64,000 nt of DNA from Thermoanaerobaculia bacterium (lineage in GTDB: Bacteria > Acidobacteriota > Thermoanaerobaculia > Multivoradales > JAHEKO01). How positions within the stretch are numbered: the first letter of the stretch is position 1; each line of letters begins with the position of its first letter. Both the position numbers and the translations under genes were made by a program. Below the pieces are notes generated by a model. The model was given only the letters and a program-made list of their open reading frames with translations. It did not search any database and was not told where the DNA came from. Where the stretch lies: assembly GCA_947259925.1 (NCBI GenBank), contig CAMYOG010000002.1, positions 98,006-162,005 of the forward strand, given 5' to 3'. Shown here one piece after another: positions 39,453 to 46,459 of this stretch.

Positions 39453-40184
39453 TCAGTCCAGAACCGGCGACTCGATCAGCCCGGTCTCGTCGGCGAACGA
39501 CACCTCGACCGTGAAGTCGTCGCCGTCGACGAACCGCGCCGCCAGCCAGCGCTCGACGAACTCCTCGGTCTCGCGGCGGGCGAGCTCGCGAATCAGGGGG
39601 AGGTTGTCGAGGGCGCGCCGACGCGACATCGCGCTGATACCGGCGCGCAGCCGCTCGAGCGCCTCCTGTTCGTCCCGCAAGAGGCTGTCCTCGGCGACCT
39701 CGTAGTCGAGCCCGGAGACGTCGACCGCCGGCCGGGAGAACTCGATCTCGGGCGCGTGGACCCGGATCCGGTGACCGTCCAACGAGAAGTCCCATCTCCC
39801 TTCGAGATCGACGTAGTAGGTGTACTCGACCGGCGCCCGTGCCCGAACCACCAGGTCGGGCAGCTCCAGCTGTCCCCAGAGCACGGTCGCCTCGTCGGTC
39901 CGCTCGAAGAGCTCCATCTGTTTGAGCTCGGCGACCTGGAGCCGGTTGACGCCGTTCGCCTCGGTGGCGTAGCTGACGAACGACGTCGTCACGGTGCCGG
40001 TCTGGAAGGCCGCCGCCACCCGGCGCAGATCGTCGAGCACCCGCCGGCCCTCCTCGACCGCCGCCCGGGGGGCGCCCGCAATCCTCTCGAAGACATAGAG
40101 GAACGCGCCAATCGCCATCGCCACGATCACGACCAGCGTCAACGGCCAGAGCCAGGATGGGCGTTGGGACCGCTCGGCGCACAT
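39453..40184 (-). CDS. DUF4230-like membrane-anchored protein
   Basis: The 243-residue protein has one N-terminal membrane helix (LWPLTLVVIVAMAIGAFLYVF). A predicted beta-rich exported domain (residues about 55-170: LVVRARAPVEYTYYVDLEG, RVHAPEIEFSRPAVD) and a C-terminal helical part follow. The strand pattern and the central YYVDL segment fit the DUF4230 family, whose function is unknown. It converges on the MerR-TPR gene (10-bp gap) and is divergent from the DUF6265 gene over 79 bp. Family placement is from pattern memory. Confidence 0.65.
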   Translation of the reverse strand: MCAERSQRPSWLWPLTLVVIVAMAIGAFLYVFERIAGAPRAAVEEGRRVLDDLRRVAAAFQTGTVTTSFVSYATEANGVNRLQVAELKQMELFERTDEATVLWGQLELPDLVVRARAPVEYTYYVDLEGRWDFSLDGHRIRVHAPEIEFSRPAVDVSGLDYEVAEDSLLRDEQEALERLRAGISAMSRRRALDNLPLIRELARRETEEFVERWLAARFVDGDDFTVEVSFADETGLIESPVLD

Positions 40185-40263
40185 GCGGACATTCTAGGTG
40201 AGCGCGCGATCGCCGCGACGCTTGGAGTAGCATGGGGCCTCTCGCACGAAACGGAGCTGTTGG

Positions 40264-40761
40264 ATGCGCACAACGCTGATCGCCGGACTCTGCCTGCTGT
40301 CGACGACGATGCTGGGTGCCGAGGTGTCGCCGCGGGCCACCGCCGAGGACTTCGCCTGGCTGGCGGGCTGCTGGGCGAGCGTCGGCCGGGAGTTCGGCTC
40401 CGGGGAGTGGTGGACGGCTCCCGCCGGTGGCACCCTCCTCGGCATCGCCCGGACCGTCAAGGACGGCAAGACGGTGGCGTGGGAGTACGTCCAGATCCGC
40501 GAGAACGAGCACGGCGGCGTCGACTACGTGGCGCTCCCCTCGGGCCAGGAGCAGGCGGTCTTCGGGCTGGTATCGATCTCCGACCGGGAGGTGATCTTCG
40601 AGAACCCGCAGCACGATTTCCCGCAGCGGGTGATCTACCGGCTGCCGAAGGGCGGCCTGCTCGTCGGCCGCATCGAAGGGGAGCTGGACGGCCGGGAGCG
40701 GAGCGCCGACTTTCCGATGCGCCGGATCGACTGCGCGGCGCTCGCGCCGGTCGACGAGTGA
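40264..40761 (+). CDS. Exported DUF6265-like protein
   Basis: The 165-residue protein has a signal peptide (RTTLIAGLCLLSTTMLGAE) and then FAWLAGCWAS near residue 33, EWWTAPAGGTLLGIARTV near 48 and FENPQHDFPQRVIYRL near 118. This is the pattern of a family with a conserved WLxGxW opening and an NPxHDFPQ motif (DUF6265), a lipocalin-like exported domain of unknown function. It ends 9 bp from the convergent DUF3179 gene. Confidence 0.75.
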   Translation: MRTTLIAGLCLLSTTMLGAEVSPRATAEDFAWLAGCWASVGREFGSGEWWTAPAGGTLLGIARTVKDGKTVAWEYVQIRENEHGGVDYVALPSGQEQAVFGLVSISDREVIFENPQHDFPQRVIYRLPKGGLLVGRIEGELDGRERSADFPMRRIDCAALAPVDE

Positions 40762-40770
40762 GACTCGCCG

Positions 40771-41742
40771 CTACTGGAGCAGCCGCGAGCCGTCGTTGAT
40801 CGCCACCCAGCTGTACCAGAAGGTGTCGAAGCCGCCGATCTCAGCGGCGCTCTGGCCGTCTGGGTCTTCGAGCAGCCGTCGGATCTCGTCGGGATCGTCG
40901 ATCCCGGACAGGGCCGGCGGCTCGATCAGCCACGCCCGGCTCGAAGCGAACATCGAGGCGCCCGGATCGCGGTGCAGGAAGAGCTTCCGGCCGCTATCCA
41001 GCTGGAAGAGCCGGCCACCTTCGAAGGCGGCGTGGGGCACCGCGTACGCGTCGCCGGCCAGAAAGAAGCTGTAGATCGGCTCCTTCGGCGGCAGTCGATC
41101 GTCGTCGATCTCCAGATCGCGGAAGGTGCTGTCGGAGGCGAAATAGCTGTCGTACCGGTTCTCGGGCTCGTGCTCCCGGCCATCGATCGACAGGACCAGG
41201 GTGTCGGGATGGAGTGTCCGCCACTCGCCCCAGGTCGCCTTGCGGCTGATCGGCAGCTCGACCAGCTCGGCACCGTCCATCTCGCCGCCGATGGCGGTCG
41301 AAGTCATGATCGACCACCAGCTGTCGGTCTCGCGATCGCGCATCACCAGCGATGCCTCCCAGAGTGCACCCGAGGCCTCGAAGTTGAGCTCCCGGTCGCC
41401 GTAGCTGCGGTCGTAGACTACGCCCGTGTTCGCCAGCGGTCACCAGACCGCCGCGAACGAGCGCTCGCCGATCGTGTCGTTGACGACCTCGTGCCGGTTG
41501 AGTAGGTTGAGGCTGTACGCCTTCGCCTGACCGTCGAGCACGACGCCCAGGACCCAGGCGTCGTCGCTGATCTCGGCCTCGGCGGCGGGCACGAACCGGG
41601 GCTCGAGGACCGCCGCGATCCGGCCGCGCGGCAGGAGCTGCTCGACCCCCGGAGGGGGCGTCTCTTCGCCGGTGGCGGGGCCCCGGCAGGCGAGCGCCGC
41701 GAGCGCGCCGGCGATCAGGATCGAGCTCTGCGGTCTGGTCAT
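40771..41742 (-). CDS. DUF3179 lipoprotein, candidate selenoprotein (in-frame UGA at codon 101)
   Basis: A single frame of 323 codons runs from ATG 41742 to the stop at 40771, interrupted only by UGA at 41442-41440. Before it, a lipoprotein signal (IAGALAALAC) and the DUF3179 start (VLGVVLDGQAKAYSLNLLNRHEVVND) are read. After it the family continues in frame with PLANTGVVYDRSYGDR, FEASGALWEASLVMRDRETDSWW and the usual C-terminal parts. DUF3179 proteins normally read W/F-C-P-L-C-N at this place, so the UGA stands exactly where the first Cys is expected. A SECIS-like hairpin follows at 41409-41425. I therefore read it as selenocysteine. The alternative is a nonsense mutation. The gene is not otherwise damaged. 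The function of DUF3179 is unknown; a periplasmic thiol or redox role would fit. Confidence 0.72.
41409..41425 (-). promoter_or_regulatory. Candidate bacterial SECIS hairpin after UGA
   Basis: On the coding (minus) strand, RNA GGGCGUAGUCUACGACC starts about 15 bases after the UGA at 41442. CGUA pairs with UACG around a GUC loop, and two more G-C pairs below enclose a bulged A. An apical GU and an upper stem of 4-6 bp with one bulge lie 18-34 nt from UGA. That is close to the E. coli fdhF SECIS, which has a GGUC loop and a bulged U. The helix fits but is short; SelB binding is not shown. Confidence 0.5.
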
Positions 41743-41825
41743 CGGCGGCCCCCTCGGACTGTACTACGGGGCCCGCCGACGATGGTATTGGTCGGTCTGG
41801 TCGAGGAAGTGGGAGTCCGGCTACG

Positions 41826-42803
41826 CTACCGCTCGCGTGGGCGATAGAAGGCGTAGAAGACGCCGCCGAGGAGGGCAAAGCCGGTGATGATCGCGAGCGC
41901 CAACAGAGCGAGCGCGCCGGCGCTCGCGGTCGGGGCGCCGAACGCCGAGAGCAGGCCGGCGGTGACGCCTTCGCGGATCCCCAGCCCGTTGAGGGTCACC
42001 GGCAGCATGGCCGCGACCGCCGCCGCCGGTATGACCAGGAAGTAGACGGCCGGTGCCAGGTCGAGCCCGAGCGCCCGGCCGAGGAGCACGTAGAGCAGGA
42101 TCCCGAGCAGCTTGATGGCTACCGACGAGCTGAGAATCAGGAACCTCGGCGTGGTCGGCCGTCGGAACAGCTCGAGGCCCTTGCTGATGTCGTCGATCCA
42201 GTGATCGGGTATCGGTAGCTTGCGCGCGATGCGGGTCCACCCGGTCCAGGCGAAGACGAGCGCGCCGCCGCCGGCGATGGCCGCGCCGACAGCGACCACC
42301 GAGACCAGGAGCTGACGCGGGATCGGCGTCGACTCGGAGATCAGCGCCAGCGCCGCCGCGATCGCGGCGAGGGCGGCGAAGGTCGCCAGACCGAGGATGC
42401 GCTCGATCAGCACGGAGAGGTAGCTGACCAGCGTCCGATCCCTGGCGCCCCGCGACGTGTAGTAGCCGCGAACGATGTCCCCGCCGACCGACGACGGCAG
42501 GAACGTGTTGAAGAAGAGTCCGATGTGGACCACCGCGAACAGGTCCCAGAAGCCGCGCTCGAGCTGGTTGGCGCGCAGAATCGCCTGCCAGCGGAAGGTC
42601 CAGATCAACTTCGCTAGCACCTGGGTGAGAACCGCCAGGATCATCGGGCCACGCTTGACCGTCGCCACCGACGACAGGATCTCGCGTGGATCGAGCCACC
42701 AGACGACGGCCGCGAGGAGCCCGAGGCCGAGCAGAGTCCGGAGCAGGACGAAGAGTGGACTCCGCTTCTTCGGTGTGGGTGCCGCCGGCTCGGCGAGGGT
42801 CAC
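41826..42803 (-). CDS. Flippase-like membrane protein (LPG synthase TM family)
   Basis: The 325-residue protein has about eight membrane segments. The pattern TFRWQAIL, FFNTFLPSSVGGDIVRGYY near residue 100 and VTLNGLGIREG near 265 marks the lysylphosphatidylglycerol-synthase TM / flippase-like family (UPF0104). Members lacking the C-terminal synthase domain, like this one, are thought to move lipids or glycolipids. Start GTG 42803 overlaps the TGA of the GlpD-like gene as GTGA, so the two are translationally coupled. The cargo is not known; a lipid made or modified by the coupled enzymes is possible. Confidence 0.85.
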   Translation of the reverse strand: MTLAEPAAPTPKKRSPLFVLLRTLLGLGLLAAVVWWLDPREILSSVATVKRGPMILAVLTQVLAKLIWTFRWQAILRANQLERGFWDLFAVVHIGLFFNTFLPSSVGGDIVRGYYTSRGARDRTLVSYLSVLIERILGLATFAALAAIAAALALISESTPIPRQLLVSVVAVGAAIAGGGALVFAWTGWTRIARKLPIPDHWIDDISKGLELFRRPTTPRFLILSSSVAIKLLGILLYVLLGRALGLDLAPAVYFLVIPAAAVAAMLPVTLNGLGIREGVTAGLLSAFGAPTASAGALALLALAIITGFALLGGVFYAFYRPRER

Positions 42804-44299
42804 TCGGAGAGCTCCTCGGTCGGTACCACGGACAGCAGCTGGGTCACCTTGCGACATGCGCCTTCGAGTGCCGTCGGATCGAGGCCGAGATCGGTTCGGC
42901 GGAGGAGCAGGTCGTCGGGCTGGACGACCGACTCGGCCCGCGCCAGCTGTCGGAGCCTCTCGGCGAGCTCGGCGTCGGCGGCGCCCGCCCGGTCGATCTC
43001 GTCCGCCGTAGGCCAGCGGGCCGGTTCGGGCCGCGGGGTCGTGCCGGGTGGTGGTGGCTCGCCGGCGTAGAGCACCCGCAGGGTCGCCTCCGCCAGTGCC
43101 CGGGCCGTGGTGTACTTCGGCCCCGAGACGCTGACCAGGCCGAGCGGTCCGCCGTGCCTGCCGTGGTCGTGCACGACCGGCCGGACGGCGGCGGCCTCCG
43201 GGTCGTCCGGGTGCGCCGGCAATCGCCCCCAGAGGACCCGCAACACCTCGGCGTGCTCGAGCTCGAGCGCCGGCACCGCCGCCCCGAGCTCGCGCAGGAA
43301 GGTGCGTACCGCGGGGTCGTCGGCCGTCGGCTCGGCGCGGTCCATCTCGCACGCCTCGTGGTACGTGCCGGCCATCAGCCGCCCTCGCCAGGGCACCAGG
43401 AAGTAGCTGCGGTCCTGGGTGGGTGGCGAGATGGCGATGGCGAGCTCGGTCGAAGGCTGGCGATCGAGCAGCAGGTTGAACGCCAGCGTCGGACGGCAGA
43501 GCTCGGGGATCTCGCGGTCGAGCCTGGCGGAGACCTCTCGGCTCCAGGGGCCGGCGCAGTTGACCACCCGGCGGGTCCGGAACTCGTGTGCTCGACCGGA
43601 CTCCCGGTCGATGGCAGTCACGCCCGCCACCCGTCCGCCACCGATCGACAGCCCGGTGGCCTCGACGTAGTTGAGCGCCCGGCCACCGGCGGCGGCCGCC
43701 CAGCGGAGGATCTCGATCAGCATCCGGGGTGCGTGCGGCATGAAGGCGTCGTGCCAGAGTGCCGCCCCGAGGAGCCTCGCGGAGTCGGCCTCGGGGAAGA
43801 GCTCGACGGTCTCGCGCGGCGTGAGCGTCCTCCCGGCATCGAGATGGGCCTCGCGACCGAGACCGTCGTTGCGGTGCCTCGACAGCAGATCGTCGAGGAC
43901 GAGCGCGGCGGCGAAGACGCTCGGCCGACGGAGCCCGTCGCCGTGCAGTGGCATCAGACACGAGAGGCGCTCTACCTGTTCGGGGAAGTGGCGCATGAAC
44001 CAGCGACGCTCGGCGACCGACTCGTGGTAGCGCGAGAGGTCGAGCGTCTGGAGGTAGCGCAGGCCGCCGTGCAGGATGCGCAGGCTGTTCCAGCTGGTCG
44101 CGCCGCCGAAGTCGTCTCGCTCGAGCAGCAGGGTAGCGAGTCCGCGGCGCGCGGCCTCCAGGACGAGGCAAGCGCCGTGGATCCCGCCGCCGATGACCAC
44201 CAGATCGTAGTCGTCGTCGGCGGCGACGGTGGGCCGGCGCTCGATCAGGCTGGCCTCCGGCGGAGCTGCATCCGGATCTGGTGGGTCAGGAACGTCCAC
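42800..44299 (-). CDS. FAD-dependent glycerol-3-phosphate dehydrogenase-like enzyme
   Basis: The 499-residue protein has the dinucleotide-binding motif DLVVIGGGIHGACLVLEAARRG near residue 32. The GlpD-type NSLRILHGGLRYLQTLD follows near residue 72. It also has RRVVNCAGPWS near 245, SYFLVPWRGRLMAGTYHE near 305 and a C-terminal GlpD cap region. GlpD oxidises sn-glycerol-3-phosphate to dihydroxyacetone phosphate and passes electrons to quinone. Identity to true GlpD is uncertain because the partner genes (HxH hydrolase, flippase) suggest a lipid-linked pathway. The GTG start lies 55 bp inside the upstream hydrolase gene; a shorter start is possible. Confidence 0.83.
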   Translation of the reverse strand: MDVPDPPDPDAAPPEASLIERRPTVAADDDYDLVVIGGGIHGACLVLEAARRGLATLLLERDDFGGATSWNSLRILHGGLRYLQTLDLSRYHESVAERRWFMRHFPEQVERLSCLMPLHGDGLRRPSVFAAALVLDDLLSRHRNDGLGREAHLDAGRTLTPRETVELFPEADSARLLGAALWHDAFMPHAPRMLIEILRWAAAAGGRALNYVEATGLSIGGGRVAGVTAIDRESGRAHEFRTRRVVNCAGPWSREVSARLDREIPELCRPTLAFNLLLDRQPSTELAIAISPPTQDRSYFLVPWRGRLMAGTYHEACEMDRAEPTADDPAVRTFLRELGAAVPALELEHAEVLRVLWGRLPAHPDDPEAAAVRPVVHDHGRHGGPLGLVSVSGPKYTTARALAEATLRVLYAGEPPPPGTTPRPEPARWPTADEIDRAGAADAELAERLRQLARAESVVQPDDLLLRRTDLGLDPTALEGACRKVTQLLSVVPTEELSE

Positions 44300-45090
44300 G
44301 GGCCGACGCCGTGGCCGAACGACCTGGGGGGGAACTGCAGGCTTCCGAGCAGCCGGCGGACGCTCGCCGCGGGGTCAGCCGCGTCGAACGGGCCGTGCAC
44401 GAGCGACCCGGACGAGCCGACGCGGCCGACGTCCGACGGCAGTGGCAGGGGGTCGCTGCCGCGCACCACGGCGAAGCCGCGCTGAGCGCCCAGCGTCAGC
44501 AGGCGGGGCTTCCAGCTCGCCTTCAACCGACCGCCGTTGTCGGCCAGCAGGAGGCGCCCGGGCGAGCCGCTCTCCAGGATCCCGGCGATGAGCCGGCCAC
44601 GCCGTCCGGACCACTTGCCGAAGCCCCACGGCAGGATCGAGATCGATTGTCGAGCCGCCGCCTCGGCCAGGGTGTCGTCGAGCGATCGACCGCTCGCGAG
44701 CTCGGCCGTCCCCGGCGTGGTCAGTAGCTCGAGGCGCTCCGCGGTGACCACCTGACGGCCCTCGACGAGGTAGAGCGACCGTCGTTCCGGATGGTCGAGA
44801 CGTGCCGAATCACCACGCGTTTCCAGGTGCCAGCCGTCCCTGGCGAGCTGGTCACCGGCTGCGGCGAGGCGTGTGATCAGGGTCTGTCCGCCGGTCTCCA
44901 TCACCAGGAGCACGTGGGCCGGCGCCCCCTCCGGGTCGTGATCGCAGCCCAGAGTGCGCTCGGCGCGAGCGAGATTGTCACTCGCGGCCTCGAGAAACGC
45001 GAGCAGCTCGAAACAGTCGTGGAAGTGGACGTGGGTGTCGACGAGCGCCGCGGGTGTGACGGGGCCGCCCGAAGATCCACCCGGAGGCAT
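44245..45090 (-). CDS. HxH-containing hydrolase-like protein of unknown family
   Basis: The roughly 281-residue protein opens with LVDTHVHFHDCFELLAFLEA near residue 15, an HxHxH metal motif like PHP or TatD-type phosphoesterases and amidohydrolases. The rest (LLVMETGGQTLITRLAAAGD, SISILPWGFGKWSGRRG, RLLLADNGGRLKASW) keeps alternating strands but no second recognisable metal block, so the family is uncertain. ATG 45090 is preferred; another ATG at 45123 lies inside the palindrome at 45120-45160. No ribosome binding site is seen for either. It is the first gene of a three-gene operon with the GlpD-like and flippase-like genes. Confidence 0.65.
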   Translation of the reverse strand: MPPGGSSGGPVTPAALVDTHVHFHDCFELLAFLEAASDNLARAERTLGCDHDPEGAPAHVLLVMETGGQTLITRLAAAGDQLARDGWHLETRGDSARLDHPERRSLYLVEGRQVVTAERLELLTTPGTAELASGRSLDDTLAEAAARQSISILPWGFGKWSGRRGRLIAGILESGSPGRLLLADNGGRLKASWKPRLLTLGAQRGFAVVRGSDPLPLPSDVGRVGSSGSLVHGPFDAADPAASVRRLLGSLQFPPRSFGHGVGPWTFLTHQIRMQLRRRPA

Positions 45091-45119
45091 TGCCGAAAAA
45101 ATACCATGGAGGGGTTGCG

Positions 45120-45160
45120 CCATCAATTGGCTGGCGTATAATGCGCCAGCTAATCGATGG
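45120..45160. promoter_or_regulatory. 41-bp palindrome enclosing a TATAAT box
   Basis: The left arm CCATCAATTGGCTGGCG (45120-45136) and right arm 45144-45160 are inverted copies at 15 of 17 positions; both mismatches are transitions. The 7-bp centre is TATAATG, with a perfect -10 box at 45137-45142 directed toward the gene at 45220. It is the only AT-rich island in the region. It looks like an operator laid over a promoter in the divergent region between the hydrolase operon and the Cys-domain gene. Confidence 0.55.
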
Positions 45161-45219
45161 CGGACGGAGGCCTCGGCGCGCAGGGCATCCGGGCCGTCGC
45201 AACAAAGGAGAACCTGAGT

Positions 45220-46086
45220 ATGGAATCTACTAGCAGTACATCGTCTCCAGCGGAATCTCGGCGCCCCCACCGGCTCGACCTCGCGAAACCGGGCTGGGTG
45301 TTGCTCGTCCTACTGGCCGTCGCGGTTGCCGCTACGGCCGAGTCGCGCCGGCAGCGCCGGGAGCCGGCGGTCTTCGAAGGCTACGGCAGCGGCCTCGGGG
45401 TCACTGCCGAGAACGGCTTCTCGGTCTCGGTCGTCAATGGTGAGTGGCGGCACGACGGCCACGTCCATGTCGGTGCCACCGGCAGCATCACCAGCCCCTG
45501 GGGCGAAGAAATGGCCCTGCGTTTCTGGCTCAACCAGGACGGCAGCCTGGGCGTCGAGTACGACGGCAACGCGATCCTGCACTACAGCTTCGAGCCCTCG
45601 GGTGGCCTGAAGGAGGTCACCACGGTCACCGAAGCGGGACCCAAGAGCCTGTTCGCCGGCGACCGCGCGCACCGAGCCGCGTTCGGGCAGATCGATGTCT
45701 ACAGTCTCGACTATCGTCCGTACGCATCGCTCTTCGAGCAACTCGCCCGCAACCACTCGCGCGACTTCCTGGCCGGAGTCGAACGCCTCGAGCGCAGGCT
45801 CGACGGGGTCGGCGGCTCGAGTCCCGTCGGCTGTACCGGCGACATCCTGCAGTGCACCGGCGCGATCCTGCTCTGGGCGGCGACCGTGCCGACCATCGCC
45901 GGCGCCTGCACCGCGGGCAGCGCCTTCACCCTCGGTGCCGCCTGCCTCGGCGCGATCCTGGCGCACGAAGGCGCTGGAGTGGTGGCGGTCGGAGCGTGCA
46001 CCAACGCGATCCAGAACTGCGTCACCAAAGACCACCGAGGCGACCCCGGAGGTGGGTGCAACGGTCCCGGCGACGGTCCGGAGTAG
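45220..46086 (+). CDS. Exported protein with symmetric six-Cys hydrophobic C-terminal domain
   Basis: The 288-residue protein has an N-terminal membrane segment (GWVLLVLLAVAVAATAES), a soluble middle (residues 45-200) of strands and a helix, and a distinctive C-terminal domain. There, Cys205, 212, 230, 242, 260 and 267 are spaced 6-17-11-17-6, a mirror-symmetric pattern in an otherwise Ala/Gly/Leu-rich stretch (ILLWAATVPTIAGA, LGAILAHEGAGVVAVGA). The end is Gly-rich with a seventh Cys at 280. This suggests two helices tied by disulfides, like the peptide part of halocin-C8-type precursors, which I name as a comparison only. AAAGGAG precedes ATG 45220. A small membrane protein gene follows after 22 bp. 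Confidence 0.72.
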   Translation: MESTSSTSSPAESRRPHRLDLAKPGWVLLVLLAVAVAATAESRRQRREPAVFEGYGSGLGVTAENGFSVSVVNGEWRHDGHVHVGATGSITSPWGEEMALRFWLNQDGSLGVEYDGNAILHYSFEPSGGLKEVTTVTEAGPKSLFAGDRAHRAAFGQIDVYSLDYRPYASLFEQLARNHSRDFLAGVERLERRLDGVGGSSPVGCTGDILQCTGAILLWAATVPTIAGACTAGSAFTLGAACLGAILAHEGAGVVAVGACTNAIQNCVTKDHRGDPGGGCNGPGDGPE

Positions 46087-46108
46087 GCTCGAAGAACAGG
46101 AGATCGAC

Positions 46109-46399
46109 GTGGACCAGAAGTGGCTGATCCTCATCCTCGCCGTTACGGCTCATCTCAATCTGTTGCTCGCCTTCATGCCGAGCTACTGGGATCCGGTCAA
46201 GCGCCTCGGTCGACGGTTCTCGACCCTGGTCGTGCCGCTGCTCGTGCCGACGCTGTTCGCCGGGATGCTCCTGGTTGCGTTGCTGGAGCACTGGCATGCG
46301 CTGCCGCTCTGGGCGCGGATCCTGGGTGGGCTCGGCTTCGGGGCCTGCACAGCGACCTTGACCATCAACATCTCGATCTTGCGAACGCTCGAGACCTGA
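46109..46399 (+). CDS. Small three-helix membrane protein, possible partner of the Cys-domain protein
   Basis: The 96-residue protein is almost entirely membrane: segments near residues 4-23 (WLILILAVTAHLNLLLAFM), 38-58 (TLVVPLLVPTLFAGMLLVAL) and 67-90 (ARILGGLGFGACTATLTINI). GTG 46109 follows CAGGAG with good spacing and begins 22 bp after the Cys-domain gene, so the two form a unit. A strong terminator hairpin follows at 46417. Size and position match immunity or export partners of secreted peptides, but I see no family signature, so this role is inference. Confidence 0.68.
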   Translation: MDQKWLILILAVTAHLNLLLAFMPSYWDPVKRLGRRFSTLVVPLLVPTLFAGMLLVALLEHWHALPLWARILGGLGFGACTATLTINISILRTLET

Positions 46400-46416
46400 T
46401 CGCCGAAGCCGCGATC

Positions 46417-46442
46417 GCGGGCGCACCTCCGGGTGCGCCCGC
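46417..46442. terminator. Strong 11-bp hairpin between convergent genes
   Basis: GCGGGCGCACC (46417-46427) and GGTGCGCCCGC (46432-46442) pair perfectly around a TCCG tetraloop. It lies 18 bp after the small membrane protein gene and 18 bp before the end of the convergent glycosyltransferase gene. TCTGTTT follows at 46448-46454 on the plus strand. It is the best terminator-like structure in the window and may serve both directions. Confidence 0.75.
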
Positions 46443-46459
46443 GTCGCTCTGTTTCGGCT

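Noticed and set aside
40771..41742. DUF3179 gene as two separate genes or a frameshift pseudogene
   Set aside because: The two halves are in the same frame with only a UGA between them and full family continuity. A frameshift would need a frame change, and a split gene would need a new start near 41346, which has no ribosome binding site.
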